A DNA stretch of 64,000 nt from Flagellimonas chongwuensis (GCF_013376415.1 NZ_WYET01000004.1:434001-498000), one strand, 5' to 3'. Shown: positions 44,765-54,637, counted from the first letter of the stretch. Notes: generated from the letters alone by a model not told the origin. Program-made: numbers and translations.

Positions 44765-44858
44765 AAAACCAAGATAGGAAAAATTGGAATTTCTATTTCT
44801 TGAAAGATGGAATTGCTATCTTAGGTTCTGCCATTAATTGACAAGCATTAAAAACTTA

Positions 44859-46541
44859 ATGAGAAAACTCATATTTATCCTGATTTTCCTTTGCGGTTTC
44901 TCTGCAATATTTGCCCAAAATTCGATACAAAACAACAATGTTTACAATATTCAGGACAGCGTATCCATACCAACCCGTGACTATATTGATATTTCTGCAA
45001 CAATAGTCCAAAACAAAAAGAACAAGACGCCTCTGCCCGCAATACTATTTTACACCACTTATCACCAGGGGGAATCGGACCAATACTTTGCTAAACTATC
45101 TGCGGACAAGGAATATGTTGGTGTGGTTGCCTATGCACGTGGAATAAGGACGGATGTAAAGAATTATGCGCCTTATGAACATGAAGCTACAGATATTTAT
45201 GACATCATTGAATGGATAAGCAAGCAACCGTGGTGCAATGGAGATGTTGGTATGTACGGCGGAAGCTACACCGGTTTTTCGCAGTGGGCAGCCATGAAGA
45301 GCCCCCACCCTGCATTAAAAACCATTGTTCCACAAGTAGCTGTGATGCCGGGGTACGACACTCCCATGGAAAACAACGTACAAATGAATCTAGGCCTCTA
45401 CTGGCCCCATGCCAATATCTACAAAAAGGAGCCTATAAGAAGAAGTCTGCCTTTTGAATGGTTTGAAAGCGGCATTGCTTTTAAAAGCATAGACAGCTTG
45501 GCCGGATATAAAAATCATATTTTTCAAAAGTGGTTATCACACCCAGCATACGATGAGTACTGGCAATCCATGGTACCTACACCAGAAGAATATGCCAATA
45601 TCGACATACCCATTTTAACGACAACCGGCTACTATGATGACTCACAAGTCGGGGCTCTCCAGTACTTTAAAAATCATAATAAGTACAATATAAATCCTGA
45701 ACACTATTTGGTGATAGGCCCATATGATCATTGGGGCGCCCAACGAAAACCATCCCAAGACCTGATGGGCTATAAAATCGATAGCGTGGCCAACATCAAT
45801 ATGATGGAATTGGCATATAGCTGGCTGGATTATATTTTAAAGGGCAAAACCAAGCCAGAAATTTTAAAGGACAGGATAAACTACCAGGTAATGGAAACCA
45901 ATCTCTGGAAACATGCGCCTTCCTTGGGAAAAATAAACAACGATACCTTGACACTTTATTTGGATGATACTTCTTTGAATACCCAGAAACCACAGAAGAA
46001 GTCATTCAAAAAACAAACCGTGGACTTTGCCGATAGAGAAAATCAAAATAACTATTACACGCCTCAAATTATTTTTGATTCTCTTGATGCAAGCGGGGGA
46101 CTTATCTTCAAAACCTTACCTTTTGAAACAGAATTTTCTATAAATGGCTCATTTAGCGGAAACTTGTCCGTAACCATAAACAAAAAGGATATGGATGTTT
46201 CTTTGGCCCTGTACGAGCTAATGCCAAATGGAAATTACTTTTTTATTACACGTTATGTCGGTAGGGCAAGTTATTCTCAAGACCCTACAAAAAGGAACCT
46301 TTTGGTTCCCTATCAAAAAGAAAATATAGCTTTTGCCAATACACGATTTGTAAGTAAAAAAATTGGTAAAGGCAGCCAACTTGTTATATTGCTTAATATT
46401 AACAAACACCCTTTTGAGATTATAAACTACGGTTCCGGTAAACCTGTTTCGGAAGAAACCATAAAAGATGCGCATGAACCATTGCAAATAGACTGGCATA
46501 ATGATAGTTACATAAAACTCCCCGTGTGGAAAAATCATTAA
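44859..46541 (+). CDS. CocE/NonD family hydrolase (S15-like)
   Basis: The start chosen is ATG 44859 (560 residues), which opens the signal peptide MRKLIFILIFLCGFSAIFAQ; a TTG seven codons earlier would weaken it. The alpha/beta-hydrolase core has the nucleophile elbow GMYGGSYTGFSQW, with the acid and His near YDDSQVGALQ and IGPYDHWGAQR. The C-terminal part (GGLIFKTLPFETEFSINGSF) is the jelly-roll of the X-Pro dipeptidyl-peptidase family. Members cleave acyl esters or peptides such as cocaine or glutaryl-7-ACA; substrate unknown here. It lies 66 bp before the GH43 gene and may be cotranscribed. Confidence 0.9.
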   Translation: MRKLIFILIFLCGFSAIFAQNSIQNNNVYNIQDSVSIPTRDYIDISATIVQNKKNKTPLPAILFYTTYHQGESDQYFAKLSADKEYVGVVAYARGIRTDVKNYAPYEHEATDIYDIIEWISKQPWCNGDVGMYGGSYTGFSQWAAMKSPHPALKTIVPQVAVMPGYDTPMENNVQMNLGLYWPHANIYKKEPIRRSLPFEWFESGIAFKSIDSLAGYKNHIFQKWLSHPAYDEYWQSMVPTPEEYANIDIPILTTTGYYDDSQVGALQYFKNHNKYNINPEHYLVIGPYDHWGAQRKPSQDLMGYKIDSVANINMMELAYSWLDYILKGKTKPEILKDRINYQVMETNLWKHAPSLGKINNDTLTLYLDDTSLNTQKPQKKSFKKQTVDFADRENQNNYYTPQIIFDSLDASGGLIFKTLPFETEFSINGSFSGNLSVTINKKDMDVSLALYELMPNGNYFFITRYVGRASYSQDPTKRNLLVPYQKENIAFANTRFVSKKIGKGSQLVILLNINKHPFEIINYGSGKPVSEETIKDAHEPLQIDWHNDSYIKLPVWKNH

Positions 46542-46607
46542 AGACCCAGTTGACAAACAACAAACAAGAAAATCACTAGTAGTACTTATAAATATTAAAA
46601 AACAACC

Positions 46608-47615
46608 ATGCACCTCAGAATTATTCTAACCACACTCCTTGCTGTATTAACCTTTCCAATAACAGCCCAAAATCAAGAACAAAAAGGCAACAACCCAATT
46701 TTTGATGGCTGGTATGCCGACCCCGAAGGAATCGTGTTCGGGGATACCTACTGGGTTTACCCCACCTTTTCGGATGATTACGATAAGCAACTTCATTTTG
46801 ATGCCTTTTCCTCAAAAGATTTAGTGAATTGGGAAAAGCACGAACGTATTTTGGACACAACCAAAATCAAATGGTTGAGACAGGCACTTTGGGCTCCTTC
46901 AATCATTGAAAAAGATAGCAAGTACTACCTGTTCTTTGGTGCCAACGACATTCAACGGCCCGGAAGAAGCTCCTACGACCCCAATAACGACATCAACCAT
47001 TATGGAGGCATTGGTGTGGCCGTTGCGGATAACCCTGCCGGACCTTTTGAAGATCATTTGGGTGAGCCATTGATTTCTGACTTTTACAACGATGCACAAC
47101 CCATCGACCAATTTGTCTTTAAAGATGTGGATGGCACCCATTATTTCTTCTACGGTGGATGGAGCCATTGCAACTTAGGAATACTCAACGAGGATTTCAC
47201 AGGCTTTGAGCCATGGGAAGATGGCAATTTGTTCAAGGAAATCACCCCAGAAGGTTATGTGGAAGGTCCGTTTATGTTTCTGCGCAATGGTATGTATTAT
47301 TTTATGTGGTCCGAAGGAAACTGGACCGATGGAAGTTACAAAGTGGCCTACGCTATGGCAGATAAGCCAACGGGGCCCTACAATCGTATCGGCACCGTCT
47401 TGGAAACAAAGGAAGGAGATATCGCCACGGGTGCAGGGCACCATTCCGTAATCAATAAACCGGGAACGGATGAATGGATCATAGTCTATCACCGCAGGCC
47501 CATTCCTAACATAGACCGTGACCATCGCGTAACCTGTATGGACAAAATGGAATTCAATCCAGATGGCACTATAAAACCGATTAAGATAACTTTCGAGGGA
47601 ATAGGGGCAAACTAA
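46608..47615 (+). CDS. Glycoside hydrolase family 43 protein
   Basis: A 335-residue secreted enzyme with signal peptide ending ITAQ (residue 20) and a five-bladed beta-propeller. GH43 motifs are FDGWYADPEGIVFGDTYWVY (general base Asp), LWAPSIIEKDSKYYLFFGA, QPIDQFVFKDVDG (pKa-modulating Asp) and EGYVEGPFMFLRNGMYYFMW (general acid Glu). Family members remove arabinose, xylose or galactose residues from plant or algal polysaccharides. It probably acts in the periplasm. No SusCD pair is nearby, so this is not an obvious polysaccharide utilisation locus. Confidence 0.92.
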   Translation: MHLRIILTTLLAVLTFPITAQNQEQKGNNPIFDGWYADPEGIVFGDTYWVYPTFSDDYDKQLHFDAFSSKDLVNWEKHERILDTTKIKWLRQALWAPSIIEKDSKYYLFFGANDIQRPGRSSYDPNNDINHYGGIGVAVADNPAGPFEDHLGEPLISDFYNDAQPIDQFVFKDVDGTHYFFYGGWSHCNLGILNEDFTGFEPWEDGNLFKEITPEGYVEGPFMFLRNGMYYFMWSEGNWTDGSYKVAYAMADKPTGPYNRIGTVLETKEGDIATGAGHHSVINKPGTDEWIIVYHRRPIPNIDRDHRVTCMDKMEFNPDGTIKPIKITFEGIGAN

Positions 47616-47697
47616 TTGGTTAATATCAGTTTTATTGGTGGAGGAAAGGTAAAATCTTTCACAGGAAAGGATTGTAAAACAACTCAATAAAATTGAT

Positions 47698-48147
47698 ATG
47701 AAAAATTATACCAAATTTACATTGATGCTTATCTGCTCGGCTATATCAATGTACATCACCATGTATTTCAACACCTATGAACTGAGCCATGTTTTTTTTA
47801 GTTGGACAAGAATGTACATGACTTTTATTGGTATAGGAGGTATGGCCATTATTATGTTCTTGTTCATGAAAAACATGTATTCGAACAAAACGAAAAATCT
47901 AACGATTGTTCTGGGCAGCTTAATACTGATGTCTGTTTCCACATATTTGGTAAGAAAACAAGTTCCCATTGAAGATGTTAAGTGGATGAAGGCTATGATT
48001 CCCCATCATTCCATAGCCATTTTGACGAGTACCAGGGCTGAGCTCAAAAACCCCGAAGTAAAACAATTGGCCCAAGAAATTATTGAAGCACAAAGAAAAG
48101 AGATCAAGGAAATGAAATTGATGATCAAACGCCTTGAAAATGAATAA
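47698..48147 (+). CDS. DUF305 family membrane protein
   Basis: A 149-residue protein with three N-terminal hydrophobic segments (LMLICSAISMYITMYF, MTFIGIGGMAIIMFLF, LTIVLGSLILMSVSTYLV) followed by WMKAMIPHHSIAILTS and ELKNPEVKQLAQEIIEAQRKEI. The Met-x2-His-His helix is the DUF305 signature, a ferritin-like four-helix fold linked to metal, often copper. It is anchored in the inner membrane with the helical domain probably periplasmic. It is 40 bp upstream of the FAD/NAD-binding gene. Confidence 0.85.
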   Translation: MKNYTKFTLMLICSAISMYITMYFNTYELSHVFFSWTRMYMTFIGIGGMAIIMFLFMKNMYSNKTKNLTIVLGSLILMSVSTYLVRKQVPIEDVKWMKAMIPHHSIAILTSTRAELKNPEVKQLAQEIIEAQRKEIKEMKLMIKRLENE

Positions 48148-48187
48148 CAACTAATATAAAATATATCTAAAAGTTGGTAGAAACTAA

Positions 48188-49945
48188 ATGGCCGATAAAC
48201 GCAACCTTGGAATAATAGGCGTTGGTCCACGGGGTGGACACGCCTTGGAGTGCTTGGTCGCTCAATTAATTAAGAAAAATAGTTTTAAAAACCTCAATTT
48301 TACCCTCTTTGAGGCCTCCGGGAATTTTGGTGATGGTCATGTGTACGACACCGCCCAATCCGGTTCCAATTGGATAAACATCACCGAGCGCATCTTGGAA
48401 CTCGATGAAAGAAAAGAAATCAATGAAAAAGGATTGTCCGTTCCTGCGTTCCCTTCCTATCATGACTGGATAGACCATAATATATCCAAGGAAGTTGATG
48501 CCTATCCTCCTCGCCGTAAAATCGGTAAATATCTAAATCAAAGGTTCTGCTCGCTAATTGACCCCTTAGTAGAAAAAGGATACGCCACCTTACATATCGA
48601 AGAAGTGCATGAGCTTCAATTCGTAGAAAACAATAAAATCAACATTTGTACAAGCAATAATATCTACAGTGATTTTGACGAAATTTTGCTAACAATTGGG
48701 CATCAACCCACCAAAATTTCCGAACAACTTGCCGAATGGAAGGATCATGTAGACAACCACAACGGAATCAGTCTCTTCCAAGACACCTATCCTCTTTCTA
48801 ATATCCTATCATGTAAACATCTTGATTCGAAAAGTGTTGTCGCCATAAGAGGTTTTGGCCTTACCATGATTGATGTGGGGAGGCGAATCGGTAAAGAATT
48901 TGGCGATTTTCAAATCGAGAACGAAAAAACCCGGAAATGCACCTATGTTCCGACCCAAAAGATTAAAAATCTATTGGTTCCTTTTTCGTTGGATGGCCTA
49001 CCTCCCGTTCCAAAACCCTTAAATAAAAAAATAGACGATTGGTTTGCACCTTCGGCAACTCAATTGGAAAATTTTGAAATCCTAATCGGAAACAGAAAGA
49101 CACAGAAAACCGCTGAGAATATTGATTTTCTGCTTGATGCATTCGCCCCGATTGCTGCTGAGATTTTCTTGAAACTGCCAAAGAGTATCAACCCACAACA
49201 ACTTGAACAACCCAGAATAGAAAGCATCATTAAAAATTGGTTACAAAATCCTACTTTGAATGACCCTGCTATTGTGTCCCAAAACGAATCTGTAGATTCC
49301 ATGATGAACCTATTTGTGGACATGGCCACTGGCCAGCAAGCAATCAGTTTGGATTTTTGCATTGGACAGGTTTGGCGGCATTGCCAACCTTCGATGTACA
49401 AACAACTTTCTTACAATGCATGCTCGGACAATGTGTTTGCCGAGATTGTAATGTTGGATGAATCTACAAAAAGGTATTCCTACGGACCACCTGTGGAGGC
49501 TATTCAACAATTGATTGCTTTAAATAAGGCCGGAGTGTTGAATTTGGATTTTGTGAACAATCCAAAAATTGAAATGGTAAATGAAGGTTGGAGATTAGCA
49601 AATTCCAACAAGTTAATAACCGCCAACATTATGGTTGACTCAGTTCTGGACCAGCCCAAAATTAAGGAAGTAACATCTTCCTTAGTAAGAAATATGCTTT
49701 CGGACGGGATGATACAAGCGGTTCATGACGAACTAGGTGTTGTAACGGATAATCACGGGTATGTATTGGACTCCTCCGAGAACACCTTGCCCATTGCGTT
49801 ACTAGGTCGGTTGGCCAAAGGGACTGTTATTGGTGTGGATGCGATACTGGAATGTTTTGGGCCGCGAATCACACAGTGGGCGGAACAAGCTGCAAATAAT
49901 CATAGTGCATGGATTCAAATGCAAAAATCGGAAGATAACGGATAA
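48188..49945 (+). CDS. FAD/NAD(P)-binding protein (NAD_binding_9 type)
   Basis: A 585-residue cytosolic flavoprotein. The N-terminal dinucleotide fold NLGIIGVGPRGGHALECLV is followed by GNFGDGHVYDTAQSGSNWIN and YPPRRKIGKYLNQRF, then ILLTIGHQPTKIS and VVAIRGFGLTMIDVGRRIG. This pattern fits the FAD/NAD(P)-binding family related to HpnW/lysine N-hydroxylase-like oxidoreductases. No substrate can be inferred. The 230-bp stretch 49946-50176 has a TAGCTTTG -7-like box at 50134-50141 that probably serves the next gene. Confidence 0.85.
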   Translation: MADKRNLGIIGVGPRGGHALECLVAQLIKKNSFKNLNFTLFEASGNFGDGHVYDTAQSGSNWINITERILELDERKEINEKGLSVPAFPSYHDWIDHNISKEVDAYPPRRKIGKYLNQRFCSLIDPLVEKGYATLHIEEVHELQFVENNKINICTSNNIYSDFDEILLTIGHQPTKISEQLAEWKDHVDNHNGISLFQDTYPLSNILSCKHLDSKSVVAIRGFGLTMIDVGRRIGKEFGDFQIENEKTRKCTYVPTQKIKNLLVPFSLDGLPPVPKPLNKKIDDWFAPSATQLENFEILIGNRKTQKTAENIDFLLDAFAPIAAEIFLKLPKSINPQQLEQPRIESIIKNWLQNPTLNDPAIVSQNESVDSMMNLFVDMATGQQAISLDFCIGQVWRHCQPSMYKQLSYNACSDNVFAEIVMLDESTKRYSYGPPVEAIQQLIALNKAGVLNLDFVNNPKIEMVNEGWRLANSNKLITANIMVDSVLDQPKIKEVTSSLVRNMLSDGMIQAVHDELGVVTDNHGYVLDSSENTLPIALLGRLAKGTVIGVDAILECFGPRITQWAEQAANNHSAWIQMQKSEDNG

Positions 49946-50176
49946 AAAGCTGGTAGATTTGGTAAGGCTGAAACTTCATGCAAATCAAAATGTATCCAAC
50001 AAAAAGCCTGAATCCACGAAAATCATTCAAAAATTTGATGGAGCTTATTTGGACACCGCATGCAGATTTTAAAAAATTTATACTTTTCTAAAATGTTCTT
50101 AAACCAGTTTAATTTTTATTCAGGTTTTGATAGGTAGCTTTGTGACAGATAAATTAAACCCAATCAAAATAGATAT

Positions 50177-50932
50177 ATGAAAACTCCTCTGGTTCTATTG
50201 CTCGCTGTTTTACTTTCTAGCTGTAATACCAATAAGTCAAAAAACTCAGTTAATGGCGAAGAATCCGAAAATCAGTCCACCACAATCCAATCGGATACAT
50301 TGACCAAACACCTAAAACCATTCAAAGAAGACTTGCCCACCATTGGACTTTTAATGTATAACGGAGTGCTTCAAAGTGAAGTTGTAGCAACCTCTGACGT
50401 ATTTGCAAAACCGACAGCAGATGGAGAACAACTCTTTAACGTAATCACAATAGCCGAGACAGAAAACCCGATAACCACCGAGGAGGGTATGCATTTTGTT
50501 CCGGATTATACGTTTGACAATTGTCCTAAATTGACCGCATTGTTTGTTCCCAGTGCCTACGATATGTATGCTCAAGTACACAATGAAAAAATTGTGGAAT
50601 TCATCAAAAGAAAAAATGAAGAAACCCAATACACCGTAAGTAATTGTGCCGGGGCGCAGCTCATTGGCAAGTCCGGAATTGCGGACGGCAAGAAAATTGT
50701 AACTTGGATAGGTGGTGGTGAACAACTTCAAAAGGATTATCCCAACCTAAAAGTTCAGAACGATAGTTTGGTAACTTTTGTAAAAGATGGTAAGTTTTAC
50801 TCCTCCAATGGTAATTTGGCCAGTTATATATCGGCATTGAATCTTTTGGAAACGATGACTAGTAATGAGCATCGGGCATTTGTTGAAAGCTATTTATATT
50901 TGGACCGTCTTCAAAACTGGAAAGAAGACTAG
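50177..50932 (+). CDS. DJ-1/PfpI family lipoprotein
   Basis: A 251-residue protein with lipobox VLLSSC (Cys16). After a Ser/Asn-rich spacer comes a DJ-1/PfpI domain: IGLLMYNGVLQSEVVATSDV, MHFVPDYTFDNCPKLTALFVP and the nucleophile elbow TVSNCAGAQLIGKSGIADGK with Cys at the tight turn. DJ-1/PfpI domains include glyoxalases, chaperones and amidotransferase-like proteins. The lipid anchor puts it in the periplasm, which is less usual for the family. It is 21 bp before the sirtuin gene, probably the same transcript. Confidence 0.87.
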   Translation: MKTPLVLLLAVLLSSCNTNKSKNSVNGEESENQSTTIQSDTLTKHLKPFKEDLPTIGLLMYNGVLQSEVVATSDVFAKPTADGEQLFNVITIAETENPITTEEGMHFVPDYTFDNCPKLTALFVPSAYDMYAQVHNEKIVEFIKRKNEETQYTVSNCAGAQLIGKSGIADGKKIVTWIGGGEQLQKDYPNLKVQNDSLVTFVKDGKFYSSNGNLASYISALNLLETMTSNEHRAFVESYLYLDRLQNWKED

Positions 50933-50953
50933 TTTTGAAAAAAAGCCAAAAAT

Positions 50954-51649
50954 ATGTCCAAACCAAAAATTGTAGTACTCACAGGAGCAGGAATGAGCGC
51001 CGAAAGTGGGCTTAAGACCTTTCGTGATGAAAACGGGCTTTGGGAAGGGCATGATGTAATGGAGGTTGCCTCTCCACAAGGGTTTGCCAAAAATCCGGAA
51101 CTCGTTCTTGAATTTTACAATCAACGAAGACGACAATTATTGGATGTTTCTCCGAACAGGGGACATTTATCCCTGGCAGAACTGGAGCAACGTTTTGATG
51201 TGAGCATCGTTACCCAAAATGTGGACAACCTCCATGAACAGGCTGGTAGCTCCCACGTAGTACACTTACACGGGGAATTGTTCAAGGTTCGAAGCACAGT
51301 GAATGAAAACCATGTTCTGGATTGGAAAAAAGATTTGATTTTGGGGGATTTGGACGATAATGGCCATCAATTGCGACCACATATCGTATGGTTTGGTGAA
51401 ATGGTCCCTATGTTGGAAACTGCTACCGAGATTACCCAACAAGCAGAGGTTTTGATTATCGTGGGCACTTCAATGCAGGTCTACCCTGCGGCAAGTTTGA
51501 TTCATTATGCGCCAAAACAAACACCAATATACTTTATTGACCCCAAACCCAATATCAGGTCTGTAGATTTTGATAACCTTACTGTAATACCGAAAACAGC
51601 CTCCACTGGAATTCCCGAGCTCGTAAGCCAACTTAACCGCAATACATGA
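50954..51649 (+). CDS. Sirtuin (NAD-dependent deacylase) lacking zinc cysteines
   Basis: A 231-residue class III-like sirtuin. Seen are LTGAGMSAESGLKTFRDENGLW (NAD binding), YNQRRRQLLD (Tyr/Arg of desuccinylases), VTQNVDNLHEQAGS, catalytic His in VHLHGELFKV, RPHIVWFGEMVP and IIVGTSMQVYPAA. It should remove acetyl or succinyl groups from lysines using NAD. Between VHLHGE and LRPHIVWFGE, where the four zinc-binding cysteines normally lie, there is no cysteine at all. The next gene overlaps it by 4 bp (ATGA). Confidence 0.9.
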   Translation: MSKPKIVVLTGAGMSAESGLKTFRDENGLWEGHDVMEVASPQGFAKNPELVLEFYNQRRRQLLDVSPNRGHLSLAELEQRFDVSIVTQNVDNLHEQAGSSHVVHLHGELFKVRSTVNENHVLDWKKDLILGDLDDNGHQLRPHIVWFGEMVPMLETATEITQQAEVLIIVGTSMQVYPAASLIHYAPKQTPIYFIDPKPNIRSVDFDNLTVIPKTASTGIPELVSQLNRNT

Positions 51650-52218
51650 CCCGGGAGCAGCTTCATATAGCTTTAAATTCAGGAAGAATTTCCAAACAGC
51701 AAATTGATGGGTTGGTCCTTCAATTGGAAGATGAGCCCCTGTTGGCCAAAGTGCTTTATCAGAAGGTTTTGATTGAGGACAAAGAGGGTACGTTCAATGC
51801 CAGTTGGACCTTTGACCACTTGATGCGAAAAAAACTGAACCTTATCCTTCCGTTTATGGATGACTTCGTCAATGGCCTTTCAGAATTAAAATCCGAATCC
51901 TGTATCCGATCCATCGCCCATGTGTGCGAAATGTTATGTGAGGCCTATTTCAAAAAAAAGAATCCAGAGTTTGTTCAAAATATGACCAATGACCACTTGG
52001 AAAAAATAATGACCGCTTGCTTTGATTGGCTTATTGGCCCCACGAACATGGCACCCAAGGTATTTTCCATGACCAGCTTGTTCTATCTGGGTTTAAAATT
52101 TGATTGGATTCACCCCGAACTCAAACTAGTCCTGGAAGAAAGCTATGCTACAGGAACCATTGGATACCAAAACCGAGCAAAAAAAACTCTGGATAAGTTG
52201 GGCAAATTGGGTGTCTAA
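51646..52218 (+). CDS. Helical protein of unknown function, coupled to the sirtuin
   Basis: A 190-residue, almost wholly helical soluble protein (LHIALNSGRISKQQIDGLV, SESCIRSIAHVCEMLCEAYF, NRAKKTLDKLGKL). The end looks HEAT-like, but I recognise no named family. Its start overlaps the sirtuin stop by 4 bp and purB follows 46 bp later, so it is part of a DJ-1, sirtuin, unknown, purB run. A role with the sirtuin is only suggested by coupling. Confidence 0.75.
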   Translation: MTREQLHIALNSGRISKQQIDGLVLQLEDEPLLAKVLYQKVLIEDKEGTFNASWTFDHLMRKKLNLILPFMDDFVNGLSELKSESCIRSIAHVCEMLCEAYFKKKNPEFVQNMTNDHLEKIMTACFDWLIGPTNMAPKVFSMTSLFYLGLKFDWIHPELKLVLEESYATGTIGYQNRAKKTLDKLGKLGV

Positions 52219-52264
52219 ACCGCATTGTTTAAGTATCTTTGACCCTTTCAAAATTTTCTGGACC

Positions 52265-53608
52265 ATGTCGCTGACACAACTAAACGCCATTTCGCCGATT
52301 GACGGTAGATATAGAAACAAGACCAAAGCCTTAAAAGACTATTTTTCGGAAGAAGCCCTTATCAAATACCGTGTACTGGTAGAGATTGAGTATTTTATCG
52401 CGCTTTGCGAGATTCCTTTACCACAGTTGGCTGATTTTAATACGGCGTTATTCCCGGAGCTACAGAAAATCTACCAAGAGTTTTCTACGGAAGATGCACA
52501 GGCCATCAAGGATATAGAAAAAACCACCAACCACGATGTCAAAGCGGTGGAATACTTCATCAAACAAAAGTTTGATGATTTAAACCTTCAAAAATATAAG
52601 GAGTTCATCCACTTTGGACTGACATCGCAAGATATTAACAATACGGCCATTCCACTATCCATAAAAGAGGCCATAAACGATGTATATATACCCTCCTATC
52701 TGGATGTATTTGAGAAATTGAAAGCACTTGCCACAGAATGGGAAAACATCCCAATGTTGGCCAGAACGCATGGTCAACCTGCCTCCCCTACCCGTTTGGG
52801 CAAAGAAATCGAGGTTTTTGTGGAGCGTTTCAAGGAACAGTTCAATTTATTGAACGACATACCAAGTGCCGCAAAATTTGGCGGTGCCACTGGAAACTAC
52901 AACGCACACAAAGTTGCCTATCCCAACAACGATTGGAGGATATTTGGCAAACAGTTTGTTCAGGAAAAACTAGGATTGCACCATTCCTTCCCAACCACGC
53001 AAATTGAACATTACGACCATATGGCCGCTTTGTTTGATTGCCTCAAGCGCATCAACACGATTTTGATTGATTTGGACAGGGATTTTTGGACCTACATATC
53101 CATGGATTACTTCAAACAGAAAATCAAAAAGGGAGAAGTCGGCTCATCAGCCATGCCGCACAAGGTAAACCCTATCGATTTTGAAAATTCCGAAGGTAAC
53201 CTTGGACTGGCCAATGCAATTTTTGAGCATTTATCGGCAAAATTGCCCATCTCAAGATTGCAACGAGACCTTACGGACAGTACAGTGCTTCGTAATGTTG
53301 GAGTGCCTTTTGCCCATACCATTGTTGGGTTTCAATCCACTTTAAAAGGTTTGAACAAGTTGGTATTGAACCAGGCTAAATTTGAACAAGATTTAGAGGA
53401 TAACTGGGCCGTAGTTGCAGAAGCCATTCAGACCATTTTAAGAAGGGAAGGCTATCCCAACCCATATGAGGCTTTAAAAGGTTTGACACGTACCAACGAG
53501 AAAATCAACCAAAAATCAATTGCCGATTTTATTGAAACCTTGGAGGTTTCCGGTGATATTAAAACTGAGTTGAAACAAATTACCCCAGCGAATTATACTG
53601 GGGTTTAG
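52265..53608 (+). CDS. purB: Adenylosuccinate lyase
   Basis: The start chosen is ATG 52265 (447 residues), since MSLTQLNAISPIDGRYRNKT is the PurB N-terminus; a longer reading from 52145 would lie inside the previous gene. The enzyme cleaves SAICAR and adenylosuccinate in purine synthesis. Motifs are IEKTTNHDVKAVEYFI, HFGLTSQDINNTA, ARTHGQPASPTRLGKE, the fumarase-superfamily loop GSSAMPHKVNPIDFENSEGN and DLTDSTVLRNVGVP. The variant SPIDGRY start is typical of the E. coli-like clade. Confidence 0.96.
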   Translation: MSLTQLNAISPIDGRYRNKTKALKDYFSEEALIKYRVLVEIEYFIALCEIPLPQLADFNTALFPELQKIYQEFSTEDAQAIKDIEKTTNHDVKAVEYFIKQKFDDLNLQKYKEFIHFGLTSQDINNTAIPLSIKEAINDVYIPSYLDVFEKLKALATEWENIPMLARTHGQPASPTRLGKEIEVFVERFKEQFNLLNDIPSAAKFGGATGNYNAHKVAYPNNDWRIFGKQFVQEKLGLHHSFPTTQIEHYDHMAALFDCLKRINTILIDLDRDFWTYISMDYFKQKIKKGEVGSSAMPHKVNPIDFENSEGNLGLANAIFEHLSAKLPISRLQRDLTDSTVLRNVGVPFAHTIVGFQSTLKGLNKLVLNQAKFEQDLEDNWAVVAEAIQTILRREGYPNPYEALKGLTRTNEKINQKSIADFIETLEVSGDIKTELKQITPANYTGV

Positions 53609-53614
53609 GTTTTT
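53583..53614 (+). terminator. Possible terminator overlapping the purB stop
   Basis: A stem CCCCAG / CTGGGG with a 9-nt loop spans the last purB codons and is followed by TTTAGGTTTTTG. It is weaker than the other terminators here, with an interrupted T run. Confidence 0.5.
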
Positions 53615-53683
53615 GTTGTTTGTTCCTGTAAAATCAGGAATTCTTATTTAGTGAGACCAGAAACGAATCCATGGACACAAAAT

Positions 53684-54499
53684 TTATCCTTGTTTATGGA
53701 TTTCCACTTGATGCGGATAAGGAATTTCAATGCCCGCTTCGTCCAGAGCAATCTTGCAGTTTTCATAGGTCGTAAAGTAGACATCCCAGTAATCTTCTGG
53801 CTTGCAGAAGGGACGAACAGCAAAGTTCACGGAGCTATCCGCCAATTCCAGGACATTTACGGAAGGCGCTGGGTCTTTAAGTACTTTATCGTTTGAGGTC
53901 AACACCTTTAACAACACCTCTTTTGTTTTTTTAATATCCTCATCATACCCCACACCTATTACGGTATCGACCCGCATTTTACCTTCCGCGGTGTAATTGA
54001 TAATATTCCCATTGGCCATGGCTCCATTGGGAACAATGGCTAACCTGTTTTGGGGTGTCACCAATTTTGTGGTAAATATTTCAATACCTTTTACTTTGCC
54101 CAATACATCTTGTGCTTCGATGAGGTCACCGATTTTATAGGGTTTAAAGATCATAATGAGCACACCTCCCGCAAAATTGGAGAGAGAACCTTGCAAAGCA
54201 AGGCCAATGGCAAGGCCCGCGGCCGCTATTACTGCGGCAAACGTAGTGACATCCACACCCAAACGTGAAATCACGATGATGATCAAGAATACCTTTAACG
54301 CCCAAGAGAACAGGTTCAACAGGAATTTTTGCAGGGACTGATCGTACTTGCTTTTGGACATTATCCTACGGGTCGTCTTGATTATTTTATTTACCGCCCA
54401 CATGCCCACCAAATATATGATGAGCGCGGTAACGAGCTTAGGGCCAAATTCTTTTGCCAGCTCAACTCCGTAATCGAACCATTCTTGTGCTTTCTCCAT
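53684..54499 (-). CDS. mscS: Small-conductance mechanosensitive channel (MscS)
   Basis: A 271-residue inner-membrane channel that opens on hypo-osmotic shock. Three transmembrane helices are visible (LVTALIIYLVGMWAVN, LFSWALKVFLIIIVISRL and the pore helix). The Ala/Gly-rich TM3 is AAAGLAIGLALQGSLSNFAGG, followed by FKPYKIGDLIE and the beta domain VPNGAMANGNIINYT. Length fits E. coli MscS (286). Convergent with purB; the gap holds no gene. Confidence 0.95.
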   Translation of the reverse strand: MEKAQEWFDYGVELAKEFGPKLVTALIIYLVGMWAVNKIIKTTRRIMSKSKYDQSLQKFLLNLFSWALKVFLIIIVISRLGVDVTTFAAVIAAAGLAIGLALQGSLSNFAGGVLIMIFKPYKIGDLIEAQDVLGKVKGIEIFTTKLVTPQNRLAIVPNGAMANGNIINYTAEGKMRVDTVIGVGYDEDIKKTKEVLLKVLTSNDKVLKDPAPSVNVLELADSSVNFAVRPFCKPEDYWDVYFTTYENCKIALDEAGIEIPYPHQVEIHKQG

Positions 54500-54587
54500 G
54501 ATGTTTTGGTTTTGTTAGTTTTCTTATAATGAGACACTAAGATACTAAACTAGGTCACTCGTTTATTCGTTCAAAACATTCCATAAA

Positions 54588-54611
54588 CAAAAAGGGCGAC
54601 AAATGTCGCCC
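54588..54611 (-). terminator. Terminator of the sigma/DUF4252 operon
   Basis: A stem GGGCGAC / GTCGCCC with an AAAT loop; on the minus strand it is followed by TTTTTGTTT. It lies 26 bp after the stop of the last gene of the operon at 54638. Confidence 0.85.
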
Positions 54612-54637
54612 TTCAAAACTTTATATTTTGATAAATC

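Noticed and set aside
52145-52264. Longer N-terminus for purB
   Set aside because: It overlaps the preceding gene in another frame, and the canonical PurB N-terminus begins at the ATG at 52265.
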